A stretch of 64,000 bases of DNA, from positions 558,001 through 622,000 of the forward strand of contig OY969094.1 in assembly GCA_963697695.1 (NCBI GenBank), written 5' to 3'. A program made the position numbers and the translations under genes. Position 1 is the first letter of the stretch. Each line of letters begins with the position of its first letter. The notes under the pieces are model-generated. The model was not told the origin of the DNA. It did no database searches and was given only the letters and a program-made list of their open reading frames with translations. The DNA is from VRUE01 sp963697695. Its GTDB lineage: Bacteria > Actinomycetota > Thermoleophilia > Solirubrobacterales > 70-9. Below, in pieces: positions 56,643-64,000 of the stretch.

Positions 56643-57695
56643 ATGGGGATCGTCGAGTCAGCGCGCGGGGTGCTCTGGGCGCGGAAGCGCCAGCCGGAGC
56701 AGATCGCCTACCTGGCGGCGCTGGCGCACGAGCGGTTCACGCCGCCGGAGCTGATCGAGCAGGCCAAGGCCGCCGAGGCAGCCGGCTTCGAGGGCATCTG
56801 CTGCAGCGACCACCTGGCGCCTTGGTGGGCACCGGGCGATCCCGCTCCCGCGCAGTCCGGCAATGCCTGGGTCTGGCTCGGGGCGGCGGCGATGGTCACT
56901 CGCGAGGCATCGCTTGGCCCAGCTGTCACCGCGATCACCTACCGCTACAACCCGGTCGTCGTCGCTCAGCAGATCGCAACTTTGGAGACGCTGGCCCCCG
57001 GCCGCGCCTTCCTCGGCGTCGGCAGCGGCGAGGCGATGAACGAGGTGCCGGCTGGCATGGACTGGCCGGACCCCGGCGAGAACCTGCGGCGCTTGGAGGA
57101 GGCGCTCACCATCATCAACCGCCTGCTCGACGGCGAGACCGTCACCTTCGCAGGTGAGTTCTTCCAGACCCGCGACGCCCGCCTCTACACCCTTCCGGCG
57201 CGCCGGCCGCCGATCTACCTCTCCGCCTTCGGCGAGGAAGCCGCGGAGATCGCCGGCCGCCTCTCCGACGGCGTCTGGACCCTGGCCGACCCACAGACGG
57301 CGCCGGCCGTGATCGCCGCCTACCGGCGCTCCTGCGAAGAGGCCGGTCGCGAGGCCGGCGAGATCATCCTGCAGGCGCCGATCGCCTGGGCTGAGTCAGA
57401 CGAGGAGGCCCTGCGCGGCGCCCAAGAGTGGAAGGCGACGATGGTCGACGAGCACTACACCGAGCCGATCCACGACCCCGCGGAGATCCAGCGCAACGGC
57501 CGTGAGATCTCCGACACGAAGTTCAAGGCGATGTCGCTGATCTCCGCCGACGCCGGCACCCACCTGACGAAGATCGAGATTCTCGAACAGCTTGGCCCCA
57601 CCGCGATCGTCTTCATGAATATCTCGGGCGCAGATCCGCTCGGCACGCTGCGGCTCTACGGCGAAGAGGTGCTGCCGCGGTTGCGGTCTGAGTAG
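56643..57695 (+). CDS. F420-dependent LLM-class oxidoreductase
   Basis: 350 residues. TIM-barrel LLM family: FTPPELIEQAKAAEAAGFEG, CCSDHLAPWW, LGPAVTAITYRYNPVVVAQQ and the RAFLGVGSGEAMNEVPAGMD segment match the F420-dependent glucose-6-phosphate dehydrogenase-like subgroup (TIGR03557). It begins 1 bp after the previous stop. The DHLxPW segment is typical of F420 binders. Substrate not determined. Confidence 0.88.
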   Translation: MGIVESARGVLWARKRQPEQIAYLAALAHERFTPPELIEQAKAAEAAGFEGICCSDHLAPWWAPGDPAPAQSGNAWVWLGAAAMVTREASLGPAVTAITYRYNPVVVAQQIATLETLAPGRAFLGVGSGEAMNEVPAGMDWPDPGENLRRLEEALTIINRLLDGETVTFAGEFFQTRDARLYTLPARRPPIYLSAFGEEAAEIAGRLSDGVWTLADPQTAPAVIAAYRRSCEEAGREAGEIILQAPIAWAESDEEALRGAQEWKATMVDEHYTEPIHDPAEIQRNGREISDTKFKAMSLISADAGTHLTKIEILEQLGPTAIVFMNISGADPLGTLRLYGEEVLPRLRSE

Positions 57696-57746
57696 ACGCG
57701 CCTCATAGCTCACCACGGCGCGCCGGCCATGCCATGCGATACCGGA

Positions 57747-58109
57747 TTAGACCGGAGAGCCGAAGGCCGAAAGAGCTTCCTCAGCGCCCTCGAAAACCAT
57801 GCCGTTGGAAGTCAAACCGGTCACCGAGAGGACACGAAGAACCTGGTCCGTCGGCGCGTAGACCGCGACTCGTCCTCCCCGCTTGGCGAACTCGTTGTAA
57901 GCGTGGACGATCGCCGCAATCCCGGTCGAGTCGATGAACTCGCAGCTCTCCAGGCTGATCAGGAGATGCCGGCACTCTGACCCGGCACGAGTGAGTCCGT
58001 CCACGAGCTGATCGGCAACAGCCAGGTCAAGCTCACCTTCCACCTGGATCTCCCGGCACCCAGGCCGAAGTTCCCGTTCGATGAGTTTGAAAGTTGGCAG
58101 ATGAGACAT
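57747..58109 (-). CDS. STAS-domain anti-anti-sigma factor
   Basis: 120 residues: REIQVEGELDLAVADQLVDG, then LLISLESCEFIDSTGIAAIV with the phosphorylatable Ser of DSTG, and VLRVLSVTGL. A second RsbV-like protein in the window, matching the RsbW-like ATPase at 59303-59728 as possible partner. Convergent with the F420 enzyme gene. Confidence 0.88.
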   Translation of the reverse strand: MSHLPTFKLIERELRPGCREIQVEGELDLAVADQLVDGLTRAGSECRHLLISLESCEFIDSTGIAAIVHAYNEFAKRGGRVAVYAPTDQVLRVLSVTGLTSNGMVFEGAEEALSAFGSPV

Positions 58110-58279
58110 CTGACGCCTCCGAAGTCGGTCTGTTCGGTCGGAGTCACAGACTGGCCTTCCAGCCGGGCTGCGTGTCTCTCTCTATGAGTCAACGCCTCGG
58201 CGCCACGCCCCGGTGCGTCGCCGTAATCCTAGCGCCGAATTCAATCGCGCGCAAAGCTCAGCCTGGTCCTCGGGCTCGG

Positions 58280-58660
58280 TCAGTTCTCCAGGTAGAAAAG
58301 CTCAGCCGACACGTCGCTGTCGGTGTCCAAGCCGCTGACGAATGCCCGCACCTTGCGCCCCAGGACACGTTCGATGATCTCGCAGAACTGCTCCTCGGTC
58401 GCATGCTGGAAGTACAGGCGGAGGTCGCGCAAGCGCTGGTGCTCACCCATCTCGGCCATCCTCTTCTCCGCCGGGGTCAGACTGTCTTCGAGGGTGCAGA
58501 CGATGAGGTCAGGGCCGGCGAAGTCCGACCTCGCCCTGGTCGGCCCACGGCCGAATTGACTCTTGTAGAGGCGCACCATCTCGCGCGAGATCTCCGCGAG
58601 CTTCGAGATCTGGGCCTCCGTGCTCGCGCCGGACTGCTCTGCCTGCTCGAAATCCCCCAC
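58280..58660 (-). CDS. DUF2294 family protein, copy 1
   Basis: 126 residues. The DUF2294 core reads SREMVRLYKSQFGRGPTRAR, DLIVCTLEDSLTPAEKRMAE and CEIIERVLGRKVRAFVSGLD. Same layout as the gene at 58814-59200, so the two are tandem paralogues. The family has no proven function; some members are called Na-translocating decarboxylase-like by old annotation. Confidence 0.82.
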   Translation of the reverse strand: MGDFEQAEQSGASTEAQISKLAEISREMVRLYKSQFGRGPTRARSDFAGPDLIVCTLEDSLTPAEKRMAEMGEHQRLRDLRLYFQHATEEQFCEIIERVLGRKVRAFVSGLDTDSDVSAELFYLEN

Positions 58661-58813
58661 GCCGTCGACTCCTCCTCTGGAAGTCGCCGCACGAGGCCCC
58701 GGCCTTCCCGATACATGTTTGGAGAAGTCCGCAGGCCGAGCGCCGCTCGTACCACGTGCCTCTATTCGAGAAGGGCAACGCCTTGGCGCGAAGTCCGAGA
58801 CGTCGAGGCGATC

Positions 58814-59200
58814 CTATCGCGGCGCGGCCTCCAGGTAGAAAACCTCGGCCGAGACGTCCTGTGCGGTGTCGATGCCGCTGACGAAGGCGCGCACCTCGCG
58901 CTTCAGCAGACGCTCGATCACGGCGCAGAAGTCCTTCTCCGTGGCGTGCTGGAAGAAGGTGCGCGTGTCGCGCAGGCGCTGATCCTCTCCCATCTCCGCC
59001 ATGCGCCGCTCGGCGGGCGTGAGGCTGTCCTCGAGGGTCGAGATCACGATGTCCGGCCCGGCGAACTCCGTCCGGGCCCTGGTCGGCCCGCGGCCGAACT
59101 GTTCCTTGTAGAGGCGAACCATCTCGCGGGAGATCTCCGCCCGCACGGAATAGGTGGAGTCCACGGCCTCACCGGTCGCGGTCCTTCGCTCGTCATTCAT
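58814..59200 (-). CDS. DUF2294 family protein, copy 2
   Basis: 128 residues: SREMVRLYKEQFGRGPTRAR, DIVISTLEDSLTPAERRMAE and CAVIERLLKREVRAFVSGID. Most residues match copy 1. The pair probably arose by tandem duplication; the 153-bp spacer between them shows no gene. Confidence 0.82.
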   Translation of the reverse strand: MNDERRTATGEAVDSTYSVRAEISREMVRLYKEQFGRGPTRARTEFAGPDIVISTLEDSLTPAERRMAEMGEDQRLRDTRTFFQHATEKDFCAVIERLLKREVRAFVSGIDTAQDVSAEVFYLEAAPR

Positions 59201-59302
59201 CTTTCGCTGCTAACCCCCCCTCTGGGGTCGAGCCGCGCGCAAGGAAGAGGAGGATGAGCCCCGACGTACGGGAACTGAGCTCGTTCAAGCGTAGTCGACA
59301 GT

Positions 59303-59728
59303 TCAGGCCGTCTCGAACGCAATCATCGCTCTCAGCTCGGTGCCGCCCCCACGGGCACTGTGCAGCTGAAAGCTGGATGCCATGGCACCTACGAGCAGGA
59401 GACCCAAGCGCAGGCTCGAGGGCTTTGGGTCCGGCCGGGCGCTCACGCCCTGTCCGCGGTCACGAACGATGACCTCGATGGCCTCTCCCTGTCGAGTCAT
59501 TTCGACTTCCAACGGCTTATCCGCCTCATCGTCGGCATAGGCATGCAACACGACGTTTGCGCACGCCTCCGAGACAAGGGTCTTGAGGTCGTTTCGAGCC
59601 TCCTCTTTCATTCCAAAGTCGCGAGCAGCCCGATCGACCGCCTCGCGCACGGCGCCGATGTTCTCGCGCTCAGCCGAGAGGCTGAGGAACAGCCGGTCCT
59701 GTTCGATCGTTTCGGTCATGTCATTCAT
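59303..59728 (-). CDS. RsbW-type anti-sigma ATPase
   Basis: 141 residues: N box LVSEACANVVLHAYADD, G1 VRDRGQGVSARPD, and LRLGLLLVGAMASSFQLHSA with GGGTELRAMIAF at the end. A stand-alone GHKL ATPase like that at 13041-13478 and a plausible partner of the STAS protein at 57747-58109. Confidence 0.88.
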   Translation of the reverse strand: MNDMTETIEQDRLFLSLSAERENIGAVREAVDRAARDFGMKEEARNDLKTLVSEACANVVLHAYADDEADKPLEVEMTRQGEAIEVIVRDRGQGVSARPDPKPSSLRLGLLLVGAMASSFQLHSARGGGTELRAMIAFETA

Positions 59729-59844
59729 CCCGGCCGCGTCAGGGTAGAGGTCTTAAGCCTTCTCAAGCCGACTCCACGCCGCCACGCCCGCCTACGTCGG
59801 GACCGCGGCCCACGACGGTGGCAAGCTCCGGGCCGGAGCCATCC

Positions 59845-60429
59845 CTACGCGGTGGCGGAAGCGCTCTCGCGCTGCCCCTCGTGAACACCCTCGGCGAACT
59901 CCTCGACGATCTTCGCGTTGAACGCAGCGAGGTCCTCGGGCTTACGGCTGCTGACCAGGCCCTGGTCGACATGGACTTCCTCGTCGACCCACTCGGCCCC
60001 GGCGTTGCGCAGGTCGGTCTGCAGGCTCGGCCAAGAGGTGAGCGTGCGTCCGTCGACGACGTCGGCGTTGATCAGGGTCCAAGGCGCGTGGCAGATCGCT
60101 CCCACCGGCTTGCCGGCCTCGAAGAAGGAACGGACGAACTGAACCGCGTCGGTGTCGGTGCGTAGCTGGTCGGGATTGGCGACGCCGCCGGGCAGCACGA
60201 GGCCGTCATAGCTGTCGGGGTCCGCCTCGCCGACCGCTCCGTCCGGGGTGAAGATCTCGCCCTTGTCGAGGTGGTTGAACGCTTGGATCTCGTCGTCTTC
60301 GGGCGCGAGCAGATCGATCTCTGCCCCCGCCTCGCGCAGCGCGTCGCGCGGGCTGGTCAGCTCGACCTCCTCGACCCCCTCGTTGGCGACGAGAATCGCG
60401 ATCTTCTTGCCCTGCAACTGGTCTGGCAT
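59845..60429 (-). CDS. DJ-1/PfpI-family protein
   Basis: 194 residues. IAILVANEGVEEVELTSPRD, GLVLPGGVANPDQLRTDTDA and the nucleophile elbow GAICHAPWTLINADVV with catalytic Cys and His, followed by RTLTSWPSLQTDLRNAGAEW. This is the PfpI/YhbO type, linked to stress, protein or DNA deglycation. The tail GQRESASATA is outside the fold. Confidence 0.9.
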   Translation of the reverse strand: MPDQLQGKKIAILVANEGVEEVELTSPRDALREAGAEIDLLAPEDDEIQAFNHLDKGEIFTPDGAVGEADPDSYDGLVLPGGVANPDQLRTDTDAVQFVRSFFEAGKPVGAICHAPWTLINADVVDGRTLTSWPSLQTDLRNAGAEWVDEEVHVDQGLVSSRKPEDLAAFNAKIVEEFAEGVHEGQRESASATA

Positions 60430-60603
60430 CGGGGTCTCCTTGGTCGAATTGAGCGGGATGCCACCCGCCCTGCTCCGTTACCCGCAGGCAGCGCAAAGCA
60501 AGCCTTTACGGGCGCGGCGCATTGATTGCGACGACGTTCGCCGAGGTAGGGGACGGCGGAAAGACTTCGCAAAGGAGGCCGCCGTGTTGCCGGCTCGCTC
60601 GAC

Positions 60604-61048
60604 TCAAGGCTTAAGGACGACCTTGATCGCCCCCGTCTTCCTTCTTCTGGAACATCTCGTAGGCGTTCGGCGCCTCGGAGAGGGGCAGCTTGGTGGGTGG
60701 TGAGGTCGTCGACGCCGAGCGGGTCATCGTCGCCTTCCAGCAGCGGCAGGATCTCGTCGGTCCAACGCCGCACATGGGCCTGGCCCATGCGGACCTGCAC
60801 GCCCTTGTCGAAGAGCTGGAACATCGGCATCGGGTCGGGCCGACCTCCTCGATGATTCCTATCGGCTCGTGGCCGAGGATGTCGCCCTCGTCGATGAACA
60901 TCCCCAGCACCTCGTAGAGGTGCAGGTCAGAGCCGCAGATCGCGGTCGAGGTGATGCGGACGATCGCGTCAGTCGGGTCCTGGATCGAGGGGTCGGGGAC
61001 CTCGTCGACCCGCACGTCACGTTTGCCGTGGAAAGTAAGCGCCTTCAT
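60604..61048 (-). pseudogene. Zinc alcohol dehydrogenase with internal deletion
   Basis: The first 70 codons are normal for a formaldehyde-dehydrogenase-like zinc ADH: MKALTFHGKRDVRVDEVPDP, AICGSDLHLYEVLG (catalytic Cys) and ILGHEPIGIIEEVGP. The sequence then jumps (about 60835-60842) to PMFQLFDKGVQVRMGQAHVR, RRWTDEILPLLEGDDDPLGV, which is normally near residue 290, in a different frame; another shift follows before EAPNAYEMFQKKEDG and IKVVLKP with stop at 60604. The Rossmann domain is lost, so no active enzyme. It overlaps the SDR stop. Confidence 0.85.
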
Positions 61049-61854
61049 CGGTCATCCTCCTCGGCCGACCCCGGTTCGGCCATCCCGCGGTGTTTCTCGG
61101 CCTTGACGCGGTCGGGAATGAGCCGGCCCGCGGCGACCTGAACTTTGTTCTTGAAGGCGCCGGCGACGACCTTCTCCTTGCCTGCCATCAGGGCATCGAA
61201 GCCCTGACGTGCGACTTCGGCGGGGTCGTCCTTCTCGCCGGCGCCCACTTCGGTGTCCTCCATGTCGGCGCGCTCGAAGAACTCGGTCTCCGTCGCCCCC
61301 GGCATCAACGAGGTGACCGTGATGCCAGTGTCCTTCAGCTCGTTGCGAAGCGCGAGCGCGAAGGACTGCACGAAGGACTTGGAAGCGTTGTAGACGGCCT
61401 GGAACGCGCCCGGCATCGTCGCGGCGATCGAGGAGGTGAAGAGAATCCGCCCCTCGTCGTGCTCGACCATGTCGGCGACCACGAGCTTGCAGAGATGAAC
61501 CGTGCCGCGGACGTTGAGGTCGATCAGCTTCAGCTCGTCGGCCAGGTCAGTTTCGGTGGCAAACGCCCCGCCGGCCCCGATCCCGGCGTTCAGGGCCACT
61601 GCGTCAACCGGGCCGCTGCCCTGGATGTGGCGGTAGAGCTCGATCACTCCGGCCTCGGTGGCGAGGTCGACGCGGTGAGCTTCGGCGCTGGCGCCGGCAC
61701 CCTTCAGCTCCTCCAGCGCGGTGGTGAGCTCGCCGTCCTCGGCCGCGATCAACAGGTCGAAGCCCTCCGCGGCGAAGACTTTTGCCAGCTCGAAGCCGAT
61801 TCCGCTGGACGCACCCGTAATCACCGCGAGTCGCCTGTCCTGTTCAGCCTCCAT
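61045..61854 (-). CDS. Short-chain dehydrogenase/reductase
   Basis: 269 residues from the ATG at 61854 (AGGAAGG eight bases before). LAVITGASSGIGFELAKVFA, ALNAGIGAGG, catalytic Ser in ILFTSSIAATMPG, and YNASKSFVQSFA (YxxxK). Typical classical SDR. It is 32 bp downstream of the epimerase/DUF892 gene and overlaps the dead ADH by 4 bp. Confidence 0.9.
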   Translation of the reverse strand: MEAEQDRRLAVITGASSGIGFELAKVFAAEGFDLLIAAEDGELTTALEELKGAGASAEAHRVDLATEAGVIELYRHIQGSGPVDAVALNAGIGAGGAFATETDLADELKLIDLNVRGTVHLCKLVVADMVEHDEGRILFTSSIAATMPGAFQAVYNASKSFVQSFALALRNELKDTGITVTSLMPGATETEFFERADMEDTEVGAGEKDDPAEVARQGFDALMAGKEKVVAGAFKNKVQVAAGRLIPDRVKAEKHRGMAEPGSAEEDDR

Positions 61855-61886
61855 CGGGTTCCTTCCTGCTCGTCGTTTTTCGGTTT

Positions 61887-63893
61887 TCAAGACGCCATCC
61901 CGAGCGGTACGTCGGGGCGGTTCCAGCTCTCGGCGACCCGCTCAGCCGCTCGGCGCTCCTCGGCGAGGATCTCCTCCGCCGTCGCCACCACTCCCTCGTC
62001 GCCGACCCGAGCCGCGACCCGCTGCAGAAGTTCGTAGGCAGCGACCTCGAGATGCTCGAAGGCAAACGCGAAGCCGGCGAGCTTGGTGGTCGAGTCCGGC
62101 TGGGCGCCGAAGAAGGCGGAGAGGTTGAGCCCGCCGGCCTTCAGCATCGCGTCCTTGACCAACGAGGGACTGGCATCACGCTCATCCAGCAGGCCCTCGA
62201 TCCGCTCTCGGTGGCCCCGGGTCTCCTTGAGGTGATCGCGAAAGGCCGCCTTCAAGTGCTCGTCGTCGACCCGCTCCGCACCGGCCTCCAGCAGTTTTTC
62301 CGCCTGCGCCTCGAGGGCATGGACGTCGCGTAGATAGGCAAGCAGTGCCGAGTCGAGCTGATCCGGATCGAGTCCCGCCAGGGAGGCCTCGACCGCCGTG
62401 TCGAAGGACTGCTCAAGGCGCTCGGCCATCCGCCTCTCCTCCGCGGCGATGTCGGCCGCCATCCTCGCGGTCTCCTCGTCGCCGGCGCGCTCGGCCAGTC
62501 GCTTCAGCAGCTCATAGGCGGCGAGCTCCATGTGCTCGTAGGAGTAAGCGTGCATCGTCAGCTTCCCCGGCGTGTCGGGCTGGGAGGCCGCGAAAGCGAC
62601 CATCCCCCAGCCGCCGGCCGTCCCGGCCGCGTCCTTCAGCTTCGAGGGCTTACCGCCCAGCGCTTCCAAGCGCTCGCGCACCCGTCTCTCCTGGTCTTCG
62701 GTCTCGACCAAGTGCTGCTCGAACGCCGCGTGCAGGCGCTCGTCGCCGGCGATCTCCGGCGCCGCACGAAGCTGCGCCAGCGCCTGCAGCTCGATCGAGT
62801 GCAGGTCCGCCAGATACTTGATGATCTGCTCGTCGCGGTCGCGATTCCACTGGCGCGCTCCGACGCCGGTCTTGAGGTCGTCGAGCCGTACGCCCGCGCT
62901 GTCGGGCTCGAGCGGCGGGGTCGCGGCGCCGTGACCCCCGCGCATTCCCGCCAGCAGCTCTTCGAGGGCGTCGACGCCGCTGTGGCGCGGCTCCCAGCCA
63001 AGCTCCTCGCGGGCGCGGTCAGAGGACATCAGCGGCACGTTCAGCGCCATGTCCAGCCAGCCCGGCGGCGTCGGCTGCAGGTGCGCCTTCCAGCTCAGGT
63101 CGGCAAGGCGCCGCACGATCCGCGGCGGCACCGGGAAGGTGCGCACGCCGATCCGCTCGGCCATCTCCTCGGAACTGAGCGGCGGCTCGGCGGCGATGTT
63201 GAAGGCGCCGTCCACGTCCTTGAGCACGGCCTGCAAGTAGGCCTGGCCGACGTCCTCGGAGTGGACCGCCTGGAAGCGCAGGCGGTCGACTCGGGGCAGC
63301 GCCGGGAGCAGGCCGCGGCGGAGGAGGAAGTTGGGGAGGAACGGCCCGACGAAGAGGCGGCGGATCTCGGTCGCGGCCTCGTCCTTGAAGATCAGCGCGG
63401 GCCGCAGCCGCACGACCCGCACCTCGGGATTGTCAACTTCGAAACGGTCCAGCTCGCGCTCCACCGCGACCTTGTGACGCGAGTAGAACGAGGTGGGGGT
63501 GCCCTCGGTGGGCCAGTCCTCATCGACCTCGCGGTCCTTGGGGCCGCGCGAGTAGGCACCGACCGAGGAGGCGTGAACCAGCTTCGGCACACCGGCGGCG
63601 GCGACGGCCTCGAAGACGCGCCGGCTGCCCTCGACGTTGATCCGCTCCAGCGTCACCGCGTCCCGGGAGGGCTGAATCGCCCAAGCCAGGTGGATGACCG
63701 CGTCGACGCCTTCGAAGATCGTGCCGAGGTCAGCCGTGAGGACGTTCGCCTCCACCCAGGTCGTCTTCGGCTGCTCCAAGCTGGGCTTGCGGCGCGCCAA
63801 GCCGACGATCTCGTCGATCTCCGAACTCTCGCTGAGCGCCAAGATGGCGCTGGTGCCGACGTTTCCCGTCGCGCCAGTGACGACTACCTTCAT
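61887..63893 (-). CDS. Epimerase/dehydratase fused to two DUF892 domains, second paralogue
   Basis: 668 residues, same length and domain order as 11023-13029 and, by eye, about 70% identical in the N-terminal half. GATGNVGTSAI nucleotide loop, HLAWAIQPSRD, YSRHK catalytic pair, then DUF892 blocks ending TPGKLTMHAYSYEHMELAAY and STTKLAGFAFAFEHLEVAAY. The conserved fusion suggests a real joint function of sugar-nucleotide-type redox domain and ferritin-like domain in stress. The 107 bp beyond its start reach the window end and contain no recognisable gene. Confidence 0.85.
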   Translation of the reverse strand: MKVVVTGATGNVGTSAILALSESSEIDEIVGLARRKPSLEQPKTTWVEANVLTADLGTIFEGVDAVIHLAWAIQPSRDAVTLERINVEGSRRVFEAVAAAGVPKLVHASSVGAYSRGPKDREVDEDWPTEGTPTSFYSRHKVAVERELDRFEVDNPEVRVVRLRPALIFKDEAATEIRRLFVGPFLPNFLLRRGLLPALPRVDRLRFQAVHSEDVGQAYLQAVLKDVDGAFNIAAEPPLSSEEMAERIGVRTFPVPPRIVRRLADLSWKAHLQPTPPGWLDMALNVPLMSSDRAREELGWEPRHSGVDALEELLAGMRGGHGAATPPLEPDSAGVRLDDLKTGVGARQWNRDRDEQIIKYLADLHSIELQALAQLRAAPEIAGDERLHAAFEQHLVETEDQERRVRERLEALGGKPSKLKDAAGTAGGWGMVAFAASQPDTPGKLTMHAYSYEHMELAAYELLKRLAERAGDEETARMAADIAAEERRMAERLEQSFDTAVEASLAGLDPDQLDSALLAYLRDVHALEAQAEKLLEAGAERVDDEHLKAAFRDHLKETRGHRERIEGLLDERDASPSLVKDAMLKAGGLNLSAFFGAQPDSTTKLAGFAFAFEHLEVAAYELLQRVAARVGDEGVVATAEEILAEERRAAERVAESWNRPDVPLGMAS

Positions 63894-64000
63894 TTCGCCT
63901 TCCGAAAAAGATTGGGGGTGAGACGGCGAGGAGTGAGCGAAGCGACCGCTCCCGTAGGCCTCGCGGTCTCTTTACCCACGCCACTACGGAGGAAACTCTG

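Noticed and set aside
1..64000. CRISPR arrays, rRNA genes, intact insertion sequences or prophage
   Set aside because: No regular repeat-spacer runs, no 16S/23S/5S motifs and no transposase or integrase gene were seen.

Overview
The window is 64 kb of very GC-rich, gene-dense chromosomal DNA. Short intergenic gaps, many 4-bp ATGA/GTGA overlaps, GTG/TTG starts and gene content (deazaflavin nitroreductase, F420-type LLM oxidoreductase, LigD, SpoIIE/STAS/RsbW partner-switching modules, DUF892 and DUF6766 stress proteins) point to an actinomycete. My best guess is class Thermoleophilia (Solirubrobacterales-like); this is inference, since there is no rRNA here. No rRNA, CRISPR array, intact insertion sequence or phage was seen.

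Layout. 0-5 kb: end of a nitroreductase gene, an ArsR/SRPBCC/YCII operon, a DUF5996 gene, a receiver/thioredoxin-reductase-like flavoprotein, and an isolated AT-rich gene for a secreted protein. 5-6 kb: tRNA-Pro, an HNH protein gene running into tRNA-Gly. 6-11 kb: a lipoprotein propeller and a zinc-uptake operon (permease-binding-protein fusion, ATPase with a natural His6 tail, second permease, Zur-like regulator) behind a 19-bp palindrome. 11-17 kb: a fused epimerase/double-DUF892 gene and a sigma-regulatory cluster (RsbW, STAS, SnoaL, SpoIIE phosphatase, MEDS-ATPase). 17-22 kb: LigD, a Usp-membrane protein, a Cys-repeat secreted protein, and an ECF sigma factor fused to an anti-sigma-like tail. 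22-26 kb: copper locus (CopCD fusion, YcnI).

25.9-29.9 kb is the most interesting part. Four co-directional, translationally coupled genes encode a probable RiPP system: a 193-residue precursor-like protein whose seven cysteines all lie in the last 53 residues, an APH-fold kinase, a HopA1-family lyase-like protein, and a zinc-ligand-complete LanC cyclase. This is a lanthipeptide/thioamitide-type dehydration and cyclisation set in which kinase, lyase and cyclase are separate proteins.

30-43 kb: an HD-domain protein, LtrA, a CadC-like metal sensor with a perfect operator and an ICMT-like membrane enzyme, then a long minus-strand potassium/magnesium block (histidine kinase with DUF4118, KdpE, hydrolase, kdpF-A-C-B, separate KdpD N-terminal half, Usp, CorA). 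43-50 kb: a mer-like locus with a frameshifted MerF-like gene, a tRNA 3'-half fragment, small stress proteins, DUF6766, Mn-catalase-like protein, CDGSH protein. 50-64 kb: glycosyltransferase plus haem-oxygenase-like metalloenzyme, LigD pseudogene, small stress genes, SDR-P450 pair, F420-type oxidoreductase, a second STAS/RsbW group, DJ-1/PfpI, an internally deleted alcohol dehydrogenase, SDR, and a second copy of the 668-residue epimerase/DUF892 fusion. Overall this is a stress, metal and osmotic-homeostasis region with several decayed gene copies.
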